Source of the DNA: DATFRY01 sp035489015
GTDB lineage: Bacteria > Myxococcota_A > Polyangia > Haliangiales > Haliangiaceae
Assembly: GCA_035489015.1 (NCBI GenBank)
Contig: DATHKR010000143.1
Coordinates: forward strand, 8,389 to 72,388
Direction: 5' to 3'
Length of the DNA stretch: 64,000 bases
The position numbers and the translations under genes are program-made. The notes under the pieces were generated by a model, which saw only the letters and a program-made list of their open reading frames with translations, did no database searches and was not told the DNA's origin. Positions 38,809 to 49,391 of this stretch are shown here, piece by piece. The first letter of the stretch is position 1; each line of letters opens with the position of its first letter.

Positions 38809-40212
38809 TTACCTCGCCGCCCAGTCGAGCTCGGCGCCCGACACGGTCAGGAGATCGGCGTCGCCGTCGTCGTCGGCGTCGCCCAGGATGACGGTCGCGC
38901 CAGCCGCGCCCGGCGAGCCGTCGTCGACCATGCGGCCGGCCGCGACGCCGCGCCACGACAGCGCCTCGCCGCTGGCCAGCCCGATCACCAGGTCGGCCAG
39001 ACAGTCGCCGTCCCAGTCGGCCGCGGCCAGCGACGCGGCGTCGACCGCATCCACCGCCGGCAGCGCGATGAACGAGCGGTCCTCGAGACGCCCGTCGCCG
39101 CGGCTGACGTAGAGCGTGACCGGCATGTCCAGGCCTGCCGCGATCAGGTCGACCGCGCCGTCGCCGTCCATGTCGCGCACCGCCAGCGCGCGGGTCCGCC
39201 TGGGCAGCTCGGGCAGCGCGGCCGGCGCGGTCTCGAACGCGCCGTCGCCGGCGTTGAACAGCACGCGGATCGGCGCGGCCTCGGCGGAGCCGCGGCCGGC
39301 GACCAGATCGATGGCGCCGTCGCCGTCGAAGTCGCCGAACGCCAGCCGGGTCACGTCGGTGGCGCCGTCGCCGGCGACCTCGGTCGGATGGCGCGCGAAC
39401 CGGCCGGCGCCGTCGTTCAGCCACACGATCAGCGAATCGGGGCCGCCGACCGCGAGATCGACGTCGCCGTCGGCGTCCACGTCGGCGGCGGCCACGGCGC
39501 GCGCGCCCTCGGCGGCGAGCGGATCGTCGATCGCGGCGAACGAGCCGTCCGCGGCGCGGCGCCAGAGCTCGACCGCGCCGTCGCCGCGCACCACCACCGC
39601 GTCGTCGTCGCAGTCGCCGTCGGCATCGAAGGCGATCAGATCGAGCGGCGCGCCCTCGCCCGGGTCGGGCAGCTCGACCGCGAGCGGCTCGAGCCGGCCG
39701 CCGCGCGGTCGCAGGAGCGCCACGCCGCCGTCGCCGACCGCGAGCACCTCGCTGCCGGTGCGACCGAGGCTGAGCACCGCCAGGCTGTCGGCGCCGACCT
39801 CGCCCTGATCGACCAGCGACGGCTCGCCGCCTGGCCCGCCCGGGCACGCGGCCAGGGTCAGCACGACCTCGTCGCCGCCGCCGAACTCGAAGGCCGCCGC
39901 GTCGCGGGCGACCTCGACCCCGCGCCAGGAGCCGCGCACCCAGGCGAACGCGCCGGACGCGTCGCCCGGGTCGACCGCGAGGGTCTGGGGCAGGCCGCCG
40001 ACCCCCTCGTCGCCCACCCGGTAGCTCTGCGCGAACTCGCCGCCGCCCGGGTCGCGGTCGCCCACCGCCAGGCAGAAGCCGTCGACGTCGCCGGGGGCGA
40101 CCAGCCCGTCGGCGCGGACCTCGACCACCACCCCCGGGTCGGCGCAGGCCAGAGGCACCAGGCCAGCGGCGACGATCGCGACCTCGGCGAGCGCAACACG
40201 TCCGGAGCGCAC
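38809..40212 (-). CDS. FG-GAP / VCBS-repeat lipoprotein
   Basis: The 467-residue product has a short signal with lipobox PLAC and then a beta-propeller of FG-GAP repeats with calcium-type DxDxDG motifs (DFDGDGAIDLVA, DMDGDGAVDLIA, DADDDGDADLLT, DVDADGDVDLAV). Such integrin-like propellers are usually extracellular and bind calcium; ligands are unknown. I chose GTG 40212 because it gives a compact signal peptide; GTG 40230 is in frame and equally possible. It is transcribed with 37927-38805 and divergent from the PEGA kinase. Confidence 0.82.
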   Translation of the reverse strand: MRSGRVALAEVAIVAAGLVPLACADPGVVVEVRADGLVAPGDVDGFCLAVGDRDPGGGEFAQSYRVGDEGVGGLPQTLAVDPGDASGAFAWVRGSWRGVEVARDAAAFEFGGGDEVVLTLAACPGGPGGEPSLVDQGEVGADSLAVLSLGRTGSEVLAVGDGGVALLRPRGGRLEPLAVELPDPGEGAPLDLIAFDADGDCDDDAVVVRGDGAVELWRRAADGSFAAIDDPLAAEGARAVAAADVDADGDVDLAVGGPDSLIVWLNDGAGRFARHPTEVAGDGATDVTRLAFGDFDGDGAIDLVAGRGSAEAAPIRVLFNAGDGAFETAPAALPELPRRTRALAVRDMDGDGAVDLIAAGLDMPVTLYVSRGDGRLEDRSFIALPAVDAVDAASLAAADWDGDCLADLVIGLASGEALSWRGVAAGRMVDDGSPGAAGATVILGDADDDGDADLLTVSGAELDWAAR

Positions 40213-40423
40213 CGCCGCGGAGGATGGCACACGCGTGCCGCGCCGCGCCAGAGCGGCCCTCGGAGCGGCCGGACAGCAATGCACGCGAGGGACTGGACTA
40301 AAGGTGGATCCTCCGCGACGCTCCGAGCTTTTGTATGCCGGCTGCCGAACAGCCGCCGTAAACACTGGACGCCGTTCGATGCAACCAGTCGTCATCACAT
40401 CCGAAGTCAAATCGGTCGCATGG

Positions 40424-40429
40424 TACGAT
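40424..40429 (+). promoter_or_regulatory. -10 box of the PEGA kinase gene
   Basis: TACGAT overlaps the first in-frame ATG (40428), which argues that translation starts downstream at TTG 40449 after GGAGAG. The -35 region is not recognisable. Confidence 0.3.
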
Positions 40430-40448
40430 GCCGCCGCGGAGAGAGGGT

Positions 40449-42683
<2,235 letters not shown>

Positions 42684-42691
42684 GCCCGGGC

Positions 42692-43435
42692 TCAGAAGCG
42701 CCAGACCCCCGACACCCCGAGCAGCGGCGCCTTCACGTAGCTGGACAGGAGCTCGTCGACCCGCTCGTCGAGCCGCGCCTCGACCCGGTCGACGATGCGC
42801 TGGGCGGCCGCGCCCTGCACCTCGACGTCGATGCCGGCGCTCGCGCTGACGATCTGGAAGTAGGCCAGGCTCAGGCGCAGCGACAAGTGCGGCGCCAGCG
42901 CCGCCTGGTACGCCACGCCGAGCTGGAACCCGTGTGCCTTGCCGCTGAGCGGCACCTCGGCGACACCGGCCCCGGCCCCGCCGAGGTCCTCGCCGCTGAT
43001 CTCCTCCGCCTCGGCCCGGGTCACCGAGCCGCCCAGGAACGTCAGCACGTACCCGGCATAGACCTCGAACCCGCCGAGCGGCGGCGGCCGCCACCCGATC
43101 GTGGGTGACAGCAGCACCGCGTCCTCCAGCGCCGCCGCGACCAGCGCCGCGTCCGCGTCCTCGTACAGGTCGAACCCGACCGCGGCATCATTGATGAGGT
43201 CGCGATACACGTGAGGCATCCATCCCAGCCCCAGGTGCGCGGTCAGCCCGTACGGAGCCTCGGCCGCGACATCGATCCCGAACTCCAGCGGGAACCGGGT
43301 GCCGAGCGACGCCTCGAACCCGACCGGCGTGCCCCACGACCCGGCCGCCTCATCCGCCCGCGCACCACCCGGCGCCGCCGCCAGGAGCGCGGCAACCACC
43401 AGCACCCCCGCAAGTCTCGAATCCCTGGAAGCCAA
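42692..43435 (-). CDS. Outer-membrane beta-barrel-like protein
   Basis: The 247-residue product has a hydrophobic signal ending GARA (about 28). The rest alternates short amphipathic strands (GFEASLGTRFPLEFGIDV, GLTAHLGLGWMPH, FEVYAGYVLTFLG, HLSLRLSLAYFQI) and ends with GVSGVWRF. The terminal Phe is the usual outer-membrane barrel signature. No family name is recognised. The start TTG 43435 gives a basic n-region (ASRDSR); GTG codons a few residues later are alternatives. It is convergent with the PEGA kinase, 8 bases apart. Confidence 0.66.
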   Translation of the reverse strand: MASRDSRLAGVLVVAALLAAAPGGARADEAAGSWGTPVGFEASLGTRFPLEFGIDVAAEAPYGLTAHLGLGWMPHVYRDLINDAAVGFDLYEDADAALVAAALEDAVLLSPTIGWRPPPLGGFEVYAGYVLTFLGGSVTRAEAEEISGEDLGGAGAGVAEVPLSGKAHGFQLGVAYQAALAPHLSLRLSLAYFQIVSASAGIDVEVQGAAAQRIVDRVEARLDERVDELLSSYVKAPLLGVSGVWRF

Positions 43436-43546
43436 CAGACGTCTCTATGCGGCAAACGTCCGGGTTTGTCACCTGGAGGCCGCCGAACGTTCGAGATGAG
43501 CGCAAATTCGCAGCGCCATGCCCGCAGGGGTCCGCAGGCGCCCGCA

Positions 43547-43582
43547 GGCGATCGTCCGGATCGCCCGCGGGATCACCCGCGG
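43547..43582 (-). terminator. Two adjacent GC hairpins after the OmpA-family gene
   Basis: GGCGATC with GATCGCC (43547-43565, 5-base loop) and CCGCGGG with CCCGCGG (43565-43582, ATCA loop) lie directly downstream of the gene ending at 43597. No T-run follows, so termination is only likely, not certain. Confidence 0.35.
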
Positions 43583-43596
43583 CAGGTGCTGGTCGG

Positions 43597-44172
43597 CTAC
43601 CGCTTGCGCTTGAGGATCTTGAACTCGACCCGGCGGTTCTTGTAGCGACCCTCCGGAGTCTTGTTGGTGTCGACCGGCTCCTTCTCACCATAGCCGCGCG
43701 GCACCAGCCGCTTGCCCGAGATGCCCTGCTCCATGAGGTACTTCCTGACCGAGCGGGCGCGGGCGCGGGACAGCTTGCGGTTGTAGTGCGAGCCGGCGCG
43801 CGCGTCGGTGTGGCCCTCGACGCGGATGCGGAGGATCTCCGGGTGCTCCTTGAGAGCGTCGGCGACCTCGCTGAGCAGCTTCTCGGAGTCGGGGAGGAGC
43901 GTGGCCGAGCCGCTCTTGAACTGCACGACCTCGGACAGCTCGATCGACTCCTCCTTCACCTCGACCCGCTTCTCGGGCTCCGGCTCCGGCTCCGGCTCCT
44001 TCTCGGGCTCCGGCTCCGGCTCCGGCGGGGGCGGCTTGGTCACCGAGCAGCGATAGGCCGGCGCCGACCAGCTCATGACCGGATGACACTCTCGCTTGTC
44101 CGCCGGGGCCGCGCTGGCCGTGTTGGAGACGAGGAGGGCGAGCATGCTCGCCAGAAGCAGACTAGAGCGCAT
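43597..44172 (-). CDS. OmpA-family peptidoglycan-binding protein
   Basis: The 191-residue product has a signal peptide ending ASA (about 21), a short Cys-containing segment, a Pro-Glu repeat linker (about 47-70) and a C-terminal OmpA domain. That domain has VQFKSGSATLLPDSE, VEGHTDARAGSHYN and LSRARARSVRKYL, the residues that hold diaminopimelate in peptidoglycan. It probably links the outer membrane to the wall. The start ATG 44172 lies inside the end of the preceding gene (11-base overlap), with GGGGGTGAG as Shine-Dalgarno, so the two are coupled. Confidence 0.9.
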   Translation of the reverse strand: MRSSLLLASMLALLVSNTASAAPADKRECHPVMSWSAPAYRCSVTKPPPPEPEPEPEKEPEPEPEPEKRVEVKEESIELSEVVQFKSGSATLLPDSEKLLSEVADALKEHPEILRIRVEGHTDARAGSHYNRKLSRARARSVRKYLMEQGISGKRLVPRGYGEKEPVDTNKTPEGRYKNRRVEFKILKRKR

Positions 44173-45208
44173 AGCTCACCCCCAGCGTGAGAGTGCGGAA
44201 GTCGGCGCCGGCGCCATCCGCACCGCCTGCGATGAAGGGCAGGCTGAAGGCCAGGTCGACGCCCAGCTTCTCGCTCACCATGTACTTGACGCCCAGCGAC
44301 ACGCCGATCAGATACGTGTCACCGGTCTCGTTGAACGGCACGGTCGCGCCGACCTGCGCCGCGATGCCGAGCTGCGACGAGATCGCGTAGAGGACGTTGA
44401 TCGGCAGGGTGAAGATTTCCTTGTTCGTCGAGACCACCACATCGACCTCACCCTCGGGCTCGCGCTCGGTCAGGCCGAAGAAGATGTTCGGATCGAGCTC
44501 GAGGGCGAGGCTGCCGCTGGCCCACCGACCGACCACGCCGAGCTTCAGCGCCAGCGCGAGCGGATCGATCGTCTTGGCGAACAGACCGAGGTCGGCCGCC
44601 GCGGTCAGGTTGCCCTCGCTGTAGAAGTGATAGCGGCCGTCGATGCCGACGCTGTTGTAGAGCTTGGCGCAGCCGTTCTCCTCGCCGGTGAGGCAGAGGC
44701 CCTGGCCGACTCCGCCCCACAGACCGGTCGCGCCCTGGCCGCTGTGGACCAGGCCGACGGTGAGGTCGTCGTTCACCCCGTACCAGATGTCCGGCGCCAG
44801 CGAGACCGGCTTGCCGACGAGGTCGGTGGTGAGGTTGACCTGGAGGAAGGCCTGGATGAGGACGCCCCCCTGGGGCAGCGTCATCCGCTGCTCCTCGCTG
44901 CTCGGCCCGCCGGTGACGTCGCCGGTCGAGACCTCGGCGCTGCCGCCTACCTCGGCGCTGGCGTCGTCGTCGCCCTTGGCGTCGTCGTCGCCCTTGGCGT
45001 CGTCCTCGCCCTTGGCGTCGTCGTCGCTCTTGGCGTCGTCGTCGTCCTTGGCCTCGTCGCCCTTGGCGTCGTCGCCCTTGGCGTCGCTTTCGGGCTCCTC
45101 GGAGAGGACCTCTTCCTCGCCGCTGCCTTCCTCTTCCTGGGCGCTCACGGCGCCGATACGCGGTCCTATCAGGATCGCGAGCGCGATGGGAAATGCAACT
45201 CTACGCAC
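44162..45208 (-). CDS. Outer-membrane beta-barrel protein with acidic DDAK repeats
   Basis: The 348-residue product has a signal peptide (to about 23), an acidic repeat region (about 25-85) with DDAKGD units, and a barrel-like domain (about 105-348) with alternating strands such as VLIQAFLQVNLTTDLVG, GLVHSGQGATGLWGG and FRTLTLGVSYAL. It may be a porin-like protein whose acidic arm binds cations or LPS; that is inference. GTG 45208 has GGAGGTGA 4 bases upstream. It is coupled to the OmpA-family gene and 25 bases after glpX. Confidence 0.75.
   Translation of the reverse strand: MRRVAFPIALAILIGPRIGAVSAQEEEGSGEEEVLSEEPESDAKGDDAKGDEAKDDDDAKSDDDAKGEDDAKGDDDAKGDDDASAEVGGSAEVSTGDVTGGPSSEEQRMTLPQGGVLIQAFLQVNLTTDLVGKPVSLAPDIWYGVNDDLTVGLVHSGQGATGLWGGVGQGLCLTGEENGCAKLYNSVGIDGRYHFYSEGNLTAAADLGLFAKTIDPLALALKLGVVGRWASGSLALELDPNIFFGLTEREPEGEVDVVVSTNKEIFTLPINVLYAISSQLGIAAQVGATVPFNETGDTYLIGVSLGVKYMVSEKLGVDLAFSLPFIAGGADGAGADFRTLTLGVSYAL
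44961..45087. repeat. In-frame tandem repeat encoding DDAKGD units
   Basis: About seven units of 15-18 bases with the core GTCGTCGCCCTTGGC on the plus strand. They encode the acidic arm of the outer-membrane protein. Unit lengths are multiples of three, so copy-number change would keep the frame. Confidence 0.75.
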
Positions 45209-45233
45209 CTAGTCACCTCCATGTCGAAGCGAA

Positions 45234-46232
45234 CTACTCGAGACCGGTCATCCAGGTCGCCGTCGGCTTGGTTTCGAAGTGGTGGGTCGACTGCATCACG
45301 CGCACCGTGCCGGAGCGCGAACGCATGACCACCGACTCGGTCTTGGCGCCGCCGCCGAAGAAACGCACGCCGTCCAGGAAGGATCCCTGGGTCACCCCGG
45401 TGGCCGCGAACATCACGTGTCCGCTGGCCAGGTCGTCGAGGTGGTAGATGCGATGCTCGTCCACGATGCCCATCGCGAGGGCGCGGGCGCGCTCCTCGTC
45501 GCTGCGGAACTTGAGACGGGCCTGCATGTCGCCATTGACGCAGCGCAGCGCAGCGGCGGCGATGACTCCCTCGGGCGCTCCACCGGTCCCGAACAGAACG
45601 TCGATACCCGACTCTTCCTTGCAGGTCATGATCGCGGCCGAGACGTCGCCGTCGCCGATCAGGCGGATCCGCGCCCCGGTCTGCCGGACCTCGCCGATCA
45701 GGTCGGCGTGGCGCGGGCGGTCGAGGATGATGGTCGTCAGGTCTTGCACCTTGCGGTTCTTGACCCGCGCGATCTGCTCGAGGTTCCAGGTCCAGCTCTC
45801 GCGCAGGTCGATGACGCCGCGCGCCTCCGGGCCGACCGCGATCTTCTCCATATATGTGTCGGGCGCGTTCAAGAACTGGCCGTCGTCGGCGATCGCGATG
45901 ACCGAGATGGCGTCCGGCGCGCCGGTGGCGCACAGGTTGGTCCCCTCGAGCGGGTCGACCGCGATGTCGACCTTGGGCGAGCGCGCGTCGTCGGCGACCC
46001 AGCCGGCCCCGACCCGCTCGCCGATGTAGAGCATGGGCGCCTCGTCGCGCTCGCCCTCGCCGATGACGACGGTGCCGCGGATGTCGATCGAGTCGAACAT
46101 GTGGCGCATCGCCTCGACCGCCACGTGGTCGGCGTGGTTGCGATCACCGAAGCCCATCTGGCGCGCGGACGCCAGCGCGGCCATCTCGGTCACGCGTACC
46201 ACCTCGAGAGCCAGATTGCGGTCATTCAGCAC
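45234..46232 (-). CDS. glpX: Fructose-1,6-bisphosphatase, class II
   Basis: The 332-residue product has the GlpX motifs GTVVIGEGERDEAPML and VDIAVDPLEGTNLCA with the metal-binding Glu/Asp residues, and SGIDVLFGTGGAPEGVIAA. Length is normal for the family. It dephosphorylates fructose 1,6-bisphosphate in gluconeogenesis in the cytoplasm. The start is GTG 46232 with GGAGGTG 4-5 bases upstream. It lies between the thioesterase gene and the outer-membrane gene on the same strand; a functional link to either is not evident. Confidence 0.95.
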   Translation of the reverse strand: MLNDRNLALEVVRVTEMAALASARQMGFGDRNHADHVAVEAMRHMFDSIDIRGTVVIGEGERDEAPMLYIGERVGAGWVADDARSPKVDIAVDPLEGTNLCATGAPDAISVIAIADDGQFLNAPDTYMEKIAVGPEARGVIDLRESWTWNLEQIARVKNRKVQDLTTIILDRPRHADLIGEVRQTGARIRLIGDGDVSAAIMTCKEESGIDVLFGTGGAPEGVIAAAALRCVNGDMQARLKFRSDEERARALAMGIVDEHRIYHLDDLASGHVMFAATGVTQGSFLDGVRFFGGGAKTESVVMRSRSGTVRVMQSTHHFETKPTATWMTGLE

Positions 46233-46303
46233 GGAGCACCTCCACCCATCAGGGCGAGCCTAAACCACCACCCACGCCCCCATCAACCGATCGGCCCGCC
46301 TCG

Positions 46304-46693
46304 CTATGCGCCGGGGGCGAACGCGGCGCGCAGCTCGGGTGGGATGCGGCGCGGCCGGCCGCTCGAATCGATGCAGGCATGCATGGTATGCCCCTCCGCC
46401 AGGAGCTCCTCGCCGCGCCGGATCGCGTACGAGAAGCGGATGCTCGCGTGGCCGAGCGCGGCCACGCCGATGTCGACGTCGAGCAGGTCCTCGTAGTGGG
46501 CGGGGCGGCGGTAGCGACAGCTCGCCTCCGCCACCGGGAACTGCACGCCCAGCCGGGTCAGATCGCGGCCCGACAGCCCGCGATCGCGCATCATCGCGGC
46601 CCGGGCCGACTCGAAGTAGCGCAGGTAGTTGGCGTAGTACACGACTCCCATCTGGTCGGTGTCGCCGAAGATGACGCGCACTTGATGGATCAC
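46304..46693 (-). CDS. YbgC-type acyl-CoA thioesterase (hot-dog fold)
   Basis: The 129-residue product has the 4-hydroxybenzoyl-CoA thioesterase/YbgC motif DTDQMGVVYYANYLRYFE near the N-terminus, with the active-site Asp, and the hot-dog core ASIRFSYAIRRGEELLAEG. It hydrolyses short acyl-CoA thioesters in the cytoplasm. In Tol-Pal clusters it is ybgC, but no tol genes are here. The GTG start lies 1 base after the stop of homoserine dehydrogenase, so the two are co-transcribed. Confidence 0.9.
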   Translation of the reverse strand: MIHQVRVIFGDTDQMGVVYYANYLRYFESARAAMMRDRGLSGRDLTRLGVQFPVAEASCRYRRPAHYEDLLDVDIGVAALGHASIRFSYAIRRGEELLAEGHTMHACIDSSGRPRRIPPELRAAFAPGA

Positions 46694-46694
46694 G

Positions 46695-48020
46695 TCACTC
46701 CGCCATGCGCACGAGCGAAGGTGGCTCTACTACGGTGGCGAGCCGCGCGATCTGCCCCAGCGCATGTCGGACGTTCCCCTCGCGCACCCGGTGGGTGAGC
46801 ATGACCACCTGGACCGGCCGGCCCGGGTCGCGCGGACCCTCCTGGATGACCTGGGCGATCGAGATCTCGTGATCGCCCAGGACCGTGGTGAGCTGGCCGA
46901 GCACGCCGGGGCGATCGAGCACCGCGCAGCGCAGGTAGTAGCGCGTCTCCAGCGCGTCCATCGAGCGGAGCGGCCGCGCCGGCACTCGCTGGTAGCTGCG
47001 CAGCGGCATGCGGCCGGTCGCGCCGGCGCAAACGTTGCGGCTGATCTCGATCAGGTCGGAGACCACCGCCATGGCGGTCGGCATCATGCCGGCCCCGGCG
47101 CCGTAGTAGAGCGACGCGCCGAGCGCGTACGACCTGACGTAGAGCGCGTTCTTGGCGCCGGACACCGCGGCCAGCAGCCAGCTGCGCGGGATCATCGTCG
47201 GGTGCACGCGCGCCTCGATGCCGTCCGGATGCTCGGCCGCGATGACCATCGGCTTGATGACGTAGCCGAACCGGTCCGCCATGTCGAAGTCGATCGGCTG
47301 CAGCCGCTCGATGCCCTCGACGAACAGGTCGGCCACCGCCACCCGCGCGCCGAAGCACAGCATGAGCAGGATGGCCAGCTTGTGGGCCGCGTCGCCGCCG
47401 CCCACGTCGAGGGCCGGATCCGCCTCGGCGTAGCCGAGCGCCTGCGCCTCGGCCAGCGCGTCGGCGAAGCCGCGCCGCTCGCCGCGCGCGCCCGCGCCGG
47501 CCATCGCGGTCAGGAGGAAGTTCGAGGTGCCGTTGACGATGCCGTGGATCGACTCGATCCGGTCCGAGGCCAGCCCCTCGCGCAGCGCACGGATGATCGG
47601 CACGCCCCCGCACACCGCCGCCTCGAAGTAGACGTCCACCCCGCGCCGCTCGGCCGCGGCGAACACCTCCTCGCCGTGGATGGCCAGGAGCGCCTTGTTG
47701 GCGGTGACCACGTGCACGCCGCGGTCGACCGCGCGCAGCACGTAGCCCAGCGCCTCGCGCTCGCCGCCGACCAGCTCGCACACGATCTCGACGTCGGGTC
47801 GGTCGATGACCGCGGCCGCGTCGGTCGTGACCAGGGCCGGGTCGACGTCGACCAGGCGGGGCTTGTCCAGCTCGCGCACCGCGATGGCGCGCACCGCCAC
47901 CCGCGCGCCCAGGCGGGCCTCGATGGCCGGGGCGTTGTCGGCCAGGAGCTTGACCACCCCGGCCCCCACGTTGCCCAGCCCGAGCAGGCCGACGCCGATC
48001 TCGCGCATCCGGCGCGTCAT
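46695..48020 (-). CDS. hom: Homoserine dehydrogenase
   Basis: The 441-residue product has an N-terminal Rossmann motif (GLLGLGNVGAGVV), VVTANKALLAIHG, the family segment FEAAVCGGVPIIRALREGL with GIVNGTSNFLL, and ALGYAEADPALDVGGGDAAHKLAIL of the catalytic domain. A C-terminal ACT domain (about 355-441: DRPGVLGQLTTVLGDHEISI) is usual for feedback inhibition by threonine. It reduces aspartate semialdehyde to homoserine. ATG 48020 is used; ATG 48008 is in frame. It heads a minus-strand transcript with the thioesterase. Confidence 0.95.
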   Translation of the reverse strand: MTRRMREIGVGLLGLGNVGAGVVKLLADNAPAIEARLGARVAVRAIAVRELDKPRLVDVDPALVTTDAAAVIDRPDVEIVCELVGGEREALGYVLRAVDRGVHVVTANKALLAIHGEEVFAAAERRGVDVYFEAAVCGGVPIIRALREGLASDRIESIHGIVNGTSNFLLTAMAGAGARGERRGFADALAEAQALGYAEADPALDVGGGDAAHKLAILLMLCFGARVAVADLFVEGIERLQPIDFDMADRFGYVIKPMVIAAEHPDGIEARVHPTMIPRSWLLAAVSGAKNALYVRSYALGASLYYGAGAGMMPTAMAVVSDLIEISRNVCAGATGRMPLRSYQRVPARPLRSMDALETRYYLRCAVLDRPGVLGQLTTVLGDHEISIAQVIQEGPRDPGRPVQVVMLTHRVREGNVRHALGQIARLATVVEPPSLVRMAE

Positions 48021-48065
48021 ACCACGCGGCCCGAGTTCGCGTGTGGATCGGGCCGGCCGGCCCGC

Positions 48066-48071
48066 TATCAT
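48066..48071 (+). promoter_or_regulatory. -10 box of the sugar dehydrogenase gene
   Basis: TATCAT ends 6 bases before ATG 48078, with no Shine-Dalgarno between. The mRNA is probably leaderless. Confidence 0.4.
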
Positions 48072-48077
48072 CGCCCG

Positions 48078-49391
48078 ATGCGCTGCCTGGCACTGGCCCT
48101 GTTCCTGTCGGCGCTGGCCGGCTGCGGTGACCATGACGGCAGGGCGATCCGCGACGGCGGGAACGGCTCCTTGCCCGGCGACGCCGCGCCGACACCGCCG
48201 CCCGACGCGCCGTTGCCCGACGCGCCGCCGCCCGACGCGCGACCGCGACCGGTGGCCAGCTGCGAGCGGCGGCCCGGCACCAACGTGGTCGTGCGCCGGT
48301 TCGCGACCATCGAGCAGTCGGGCGGCGCCTTGTTGGTGACGTCGCCCCCGTACGACCCGCGCCTGTTCGTGGTCAACCACGACGGCCAGATCCGGATCGT
48401 CGAGGACGAGGTCCTGGTGCCGGCCCCGTTCCTCGACGTCAGCGACCGGATCGCGCTGGCCAACGAGCAGGGGCTGCTCGGCCTGGTGTTCCACCCGGAC
48501 TACGAGACCAACCGGACCTTCTACATCTACTACGCGTCGGCCGACGCCAACGTGGTGGAGCGGTGGACCACGCGCGCCGACGACCCGTCGACCGGCGATC
48601 CGGAAAGCGCGGAGATCGTGCTCACCATCCCGGACCGGTTCCCCAACCACAACGGCGGCATGATGGCGTTCGGTCCGGACGGCTACCTCTACATCGGCAC
48701 CGGCGACGGCGGCGGGCGCAGCGATCCGGACGAGAACGCCGAGGACCGGATGTCGCTCCTGGGCAAGATGCTGCGCATCGACGTCGACCACCCGGACCGG
48801 GGGCGGCTGTACGGCATCCCGTCGGACAACCCGTTCGCGGCCGGCGGCGGCGCGCCCGAGGTCTACATGCTGGGCCTGCGCAACCCGTGGCGCTGGTCGT
48901 TCGACGACAACGGCGACCTGTACATCGGCGACGTCGGCTTCAGCACCTACGAGGAGCTCGACATCGTGCCGGCCGGCACCGGCGCCGGCCTCGACTTCGG
49001 CTGGGACCGGATCGAGGGCAACGGCCACTGCAACGAGCCGGCCACCGGCTGCGACCCGATCGGCACCACCCTGCCGGTCCACGAGTGGACCCACGAGAAC
49101 ACGGGCGAGGGCGTCGCCTTCTGCGCCATCATCGGCGGCGCTGTCTACCGCGGCGACTGCTACCCGGATCTGGTCGGGACCTACCTGTTCACCGATTTCT
49201 GCAACGACGCGGTGTGGGGCCTGCGCGCCGAGGGCGGCGTCATCACCCAGGAGCCGGCCCGGCTGCCGAACACGCGCGGGAACGGCTTCGTCAGCCTTCA
49301 CGCCAGCTCGACCGGCGAGCTCTACCTCACCACCAGCGTCGGCGGCCTCTTCCACATCGAGGTCGGCCCGGAGGAAGCGCCGCCGCCCTGA
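48078..49391 (+). CDS. PQQ-dependent sugar dehydrogenase family lipoprotein
   Basis: The 437-residue product has a signal peptide with lipobox LAGC (about Cys16) and a Pro/Asp/Ala linker, then a six-bladed propeller of the soluble glucose dehydrogenase type. Conserved segments include EQGLLGLVFHPDYETN, PNHNGGMMAFGPDGYLYIGTGDGG, LGLRNPWRWSFD, YIGDVG and FTDFCNDAVWGL. The HNGG motif holds the catalytic His of this family. It would oxidise sugars or similar polyols in the periplasm and pass electrons on; PQQ binding is inferred from the family. It is divergent from homoserine dehydrogenase. Confidence 0.9.
   Translation: MRCLALALFLSALAGCGDHDGRAIRDGGNGSLPGDAAPTPPPDAPLPDAPPPDARPRPVASCERRPGTNVVVRRFATIEQSGGALLVTSPPYDPRLFVVNHDGQIRIVEDEVLVPAPFLDVSDRIALANEQGLLGLVFHPDYETNRTFYIYYASADANVVERWTTRADDPSTGDPESAEIVLTIPDRFPNHNGGMMAFGPDGYLYIGTGDGGGRSDPDENAEDRMSLLGKMLRIDVDHPDRGRLYGIPSDNPFAAGGGAPEVYMLGLRNPWRWSFDDNGDLYIGDVGFSTYEELDIVPAGTGAGLDFGWDRIEGNGHCNEPATGCDPIGTTLPVHEWTHENTGEGVAFCAIIGGAVYRGDCYPDLVGTYLFTDFCNDAVWGLRAEGGVITQEPARLPNTRGNGFVSLHASSTGELYLTTSVGGLFHIEVGPEEAPPP

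Noticed and set aside
45196..45208. Third copy of the GTGTAGAGTT element (GTGCGTAGAGTTG on the minus strand)
   Set aside because: It lies within the first codons of the outer-membrane gene, lacks the CTTTTTC block and is a short chance match.
46304..46693. ybgC of a Tol-Pal operon
   Set aside because: No tolQRAB or pal gene lies nearby; the OmpA-family gene at 43597 has a Pro-Glu linker and no lipobox, so it is not pal.
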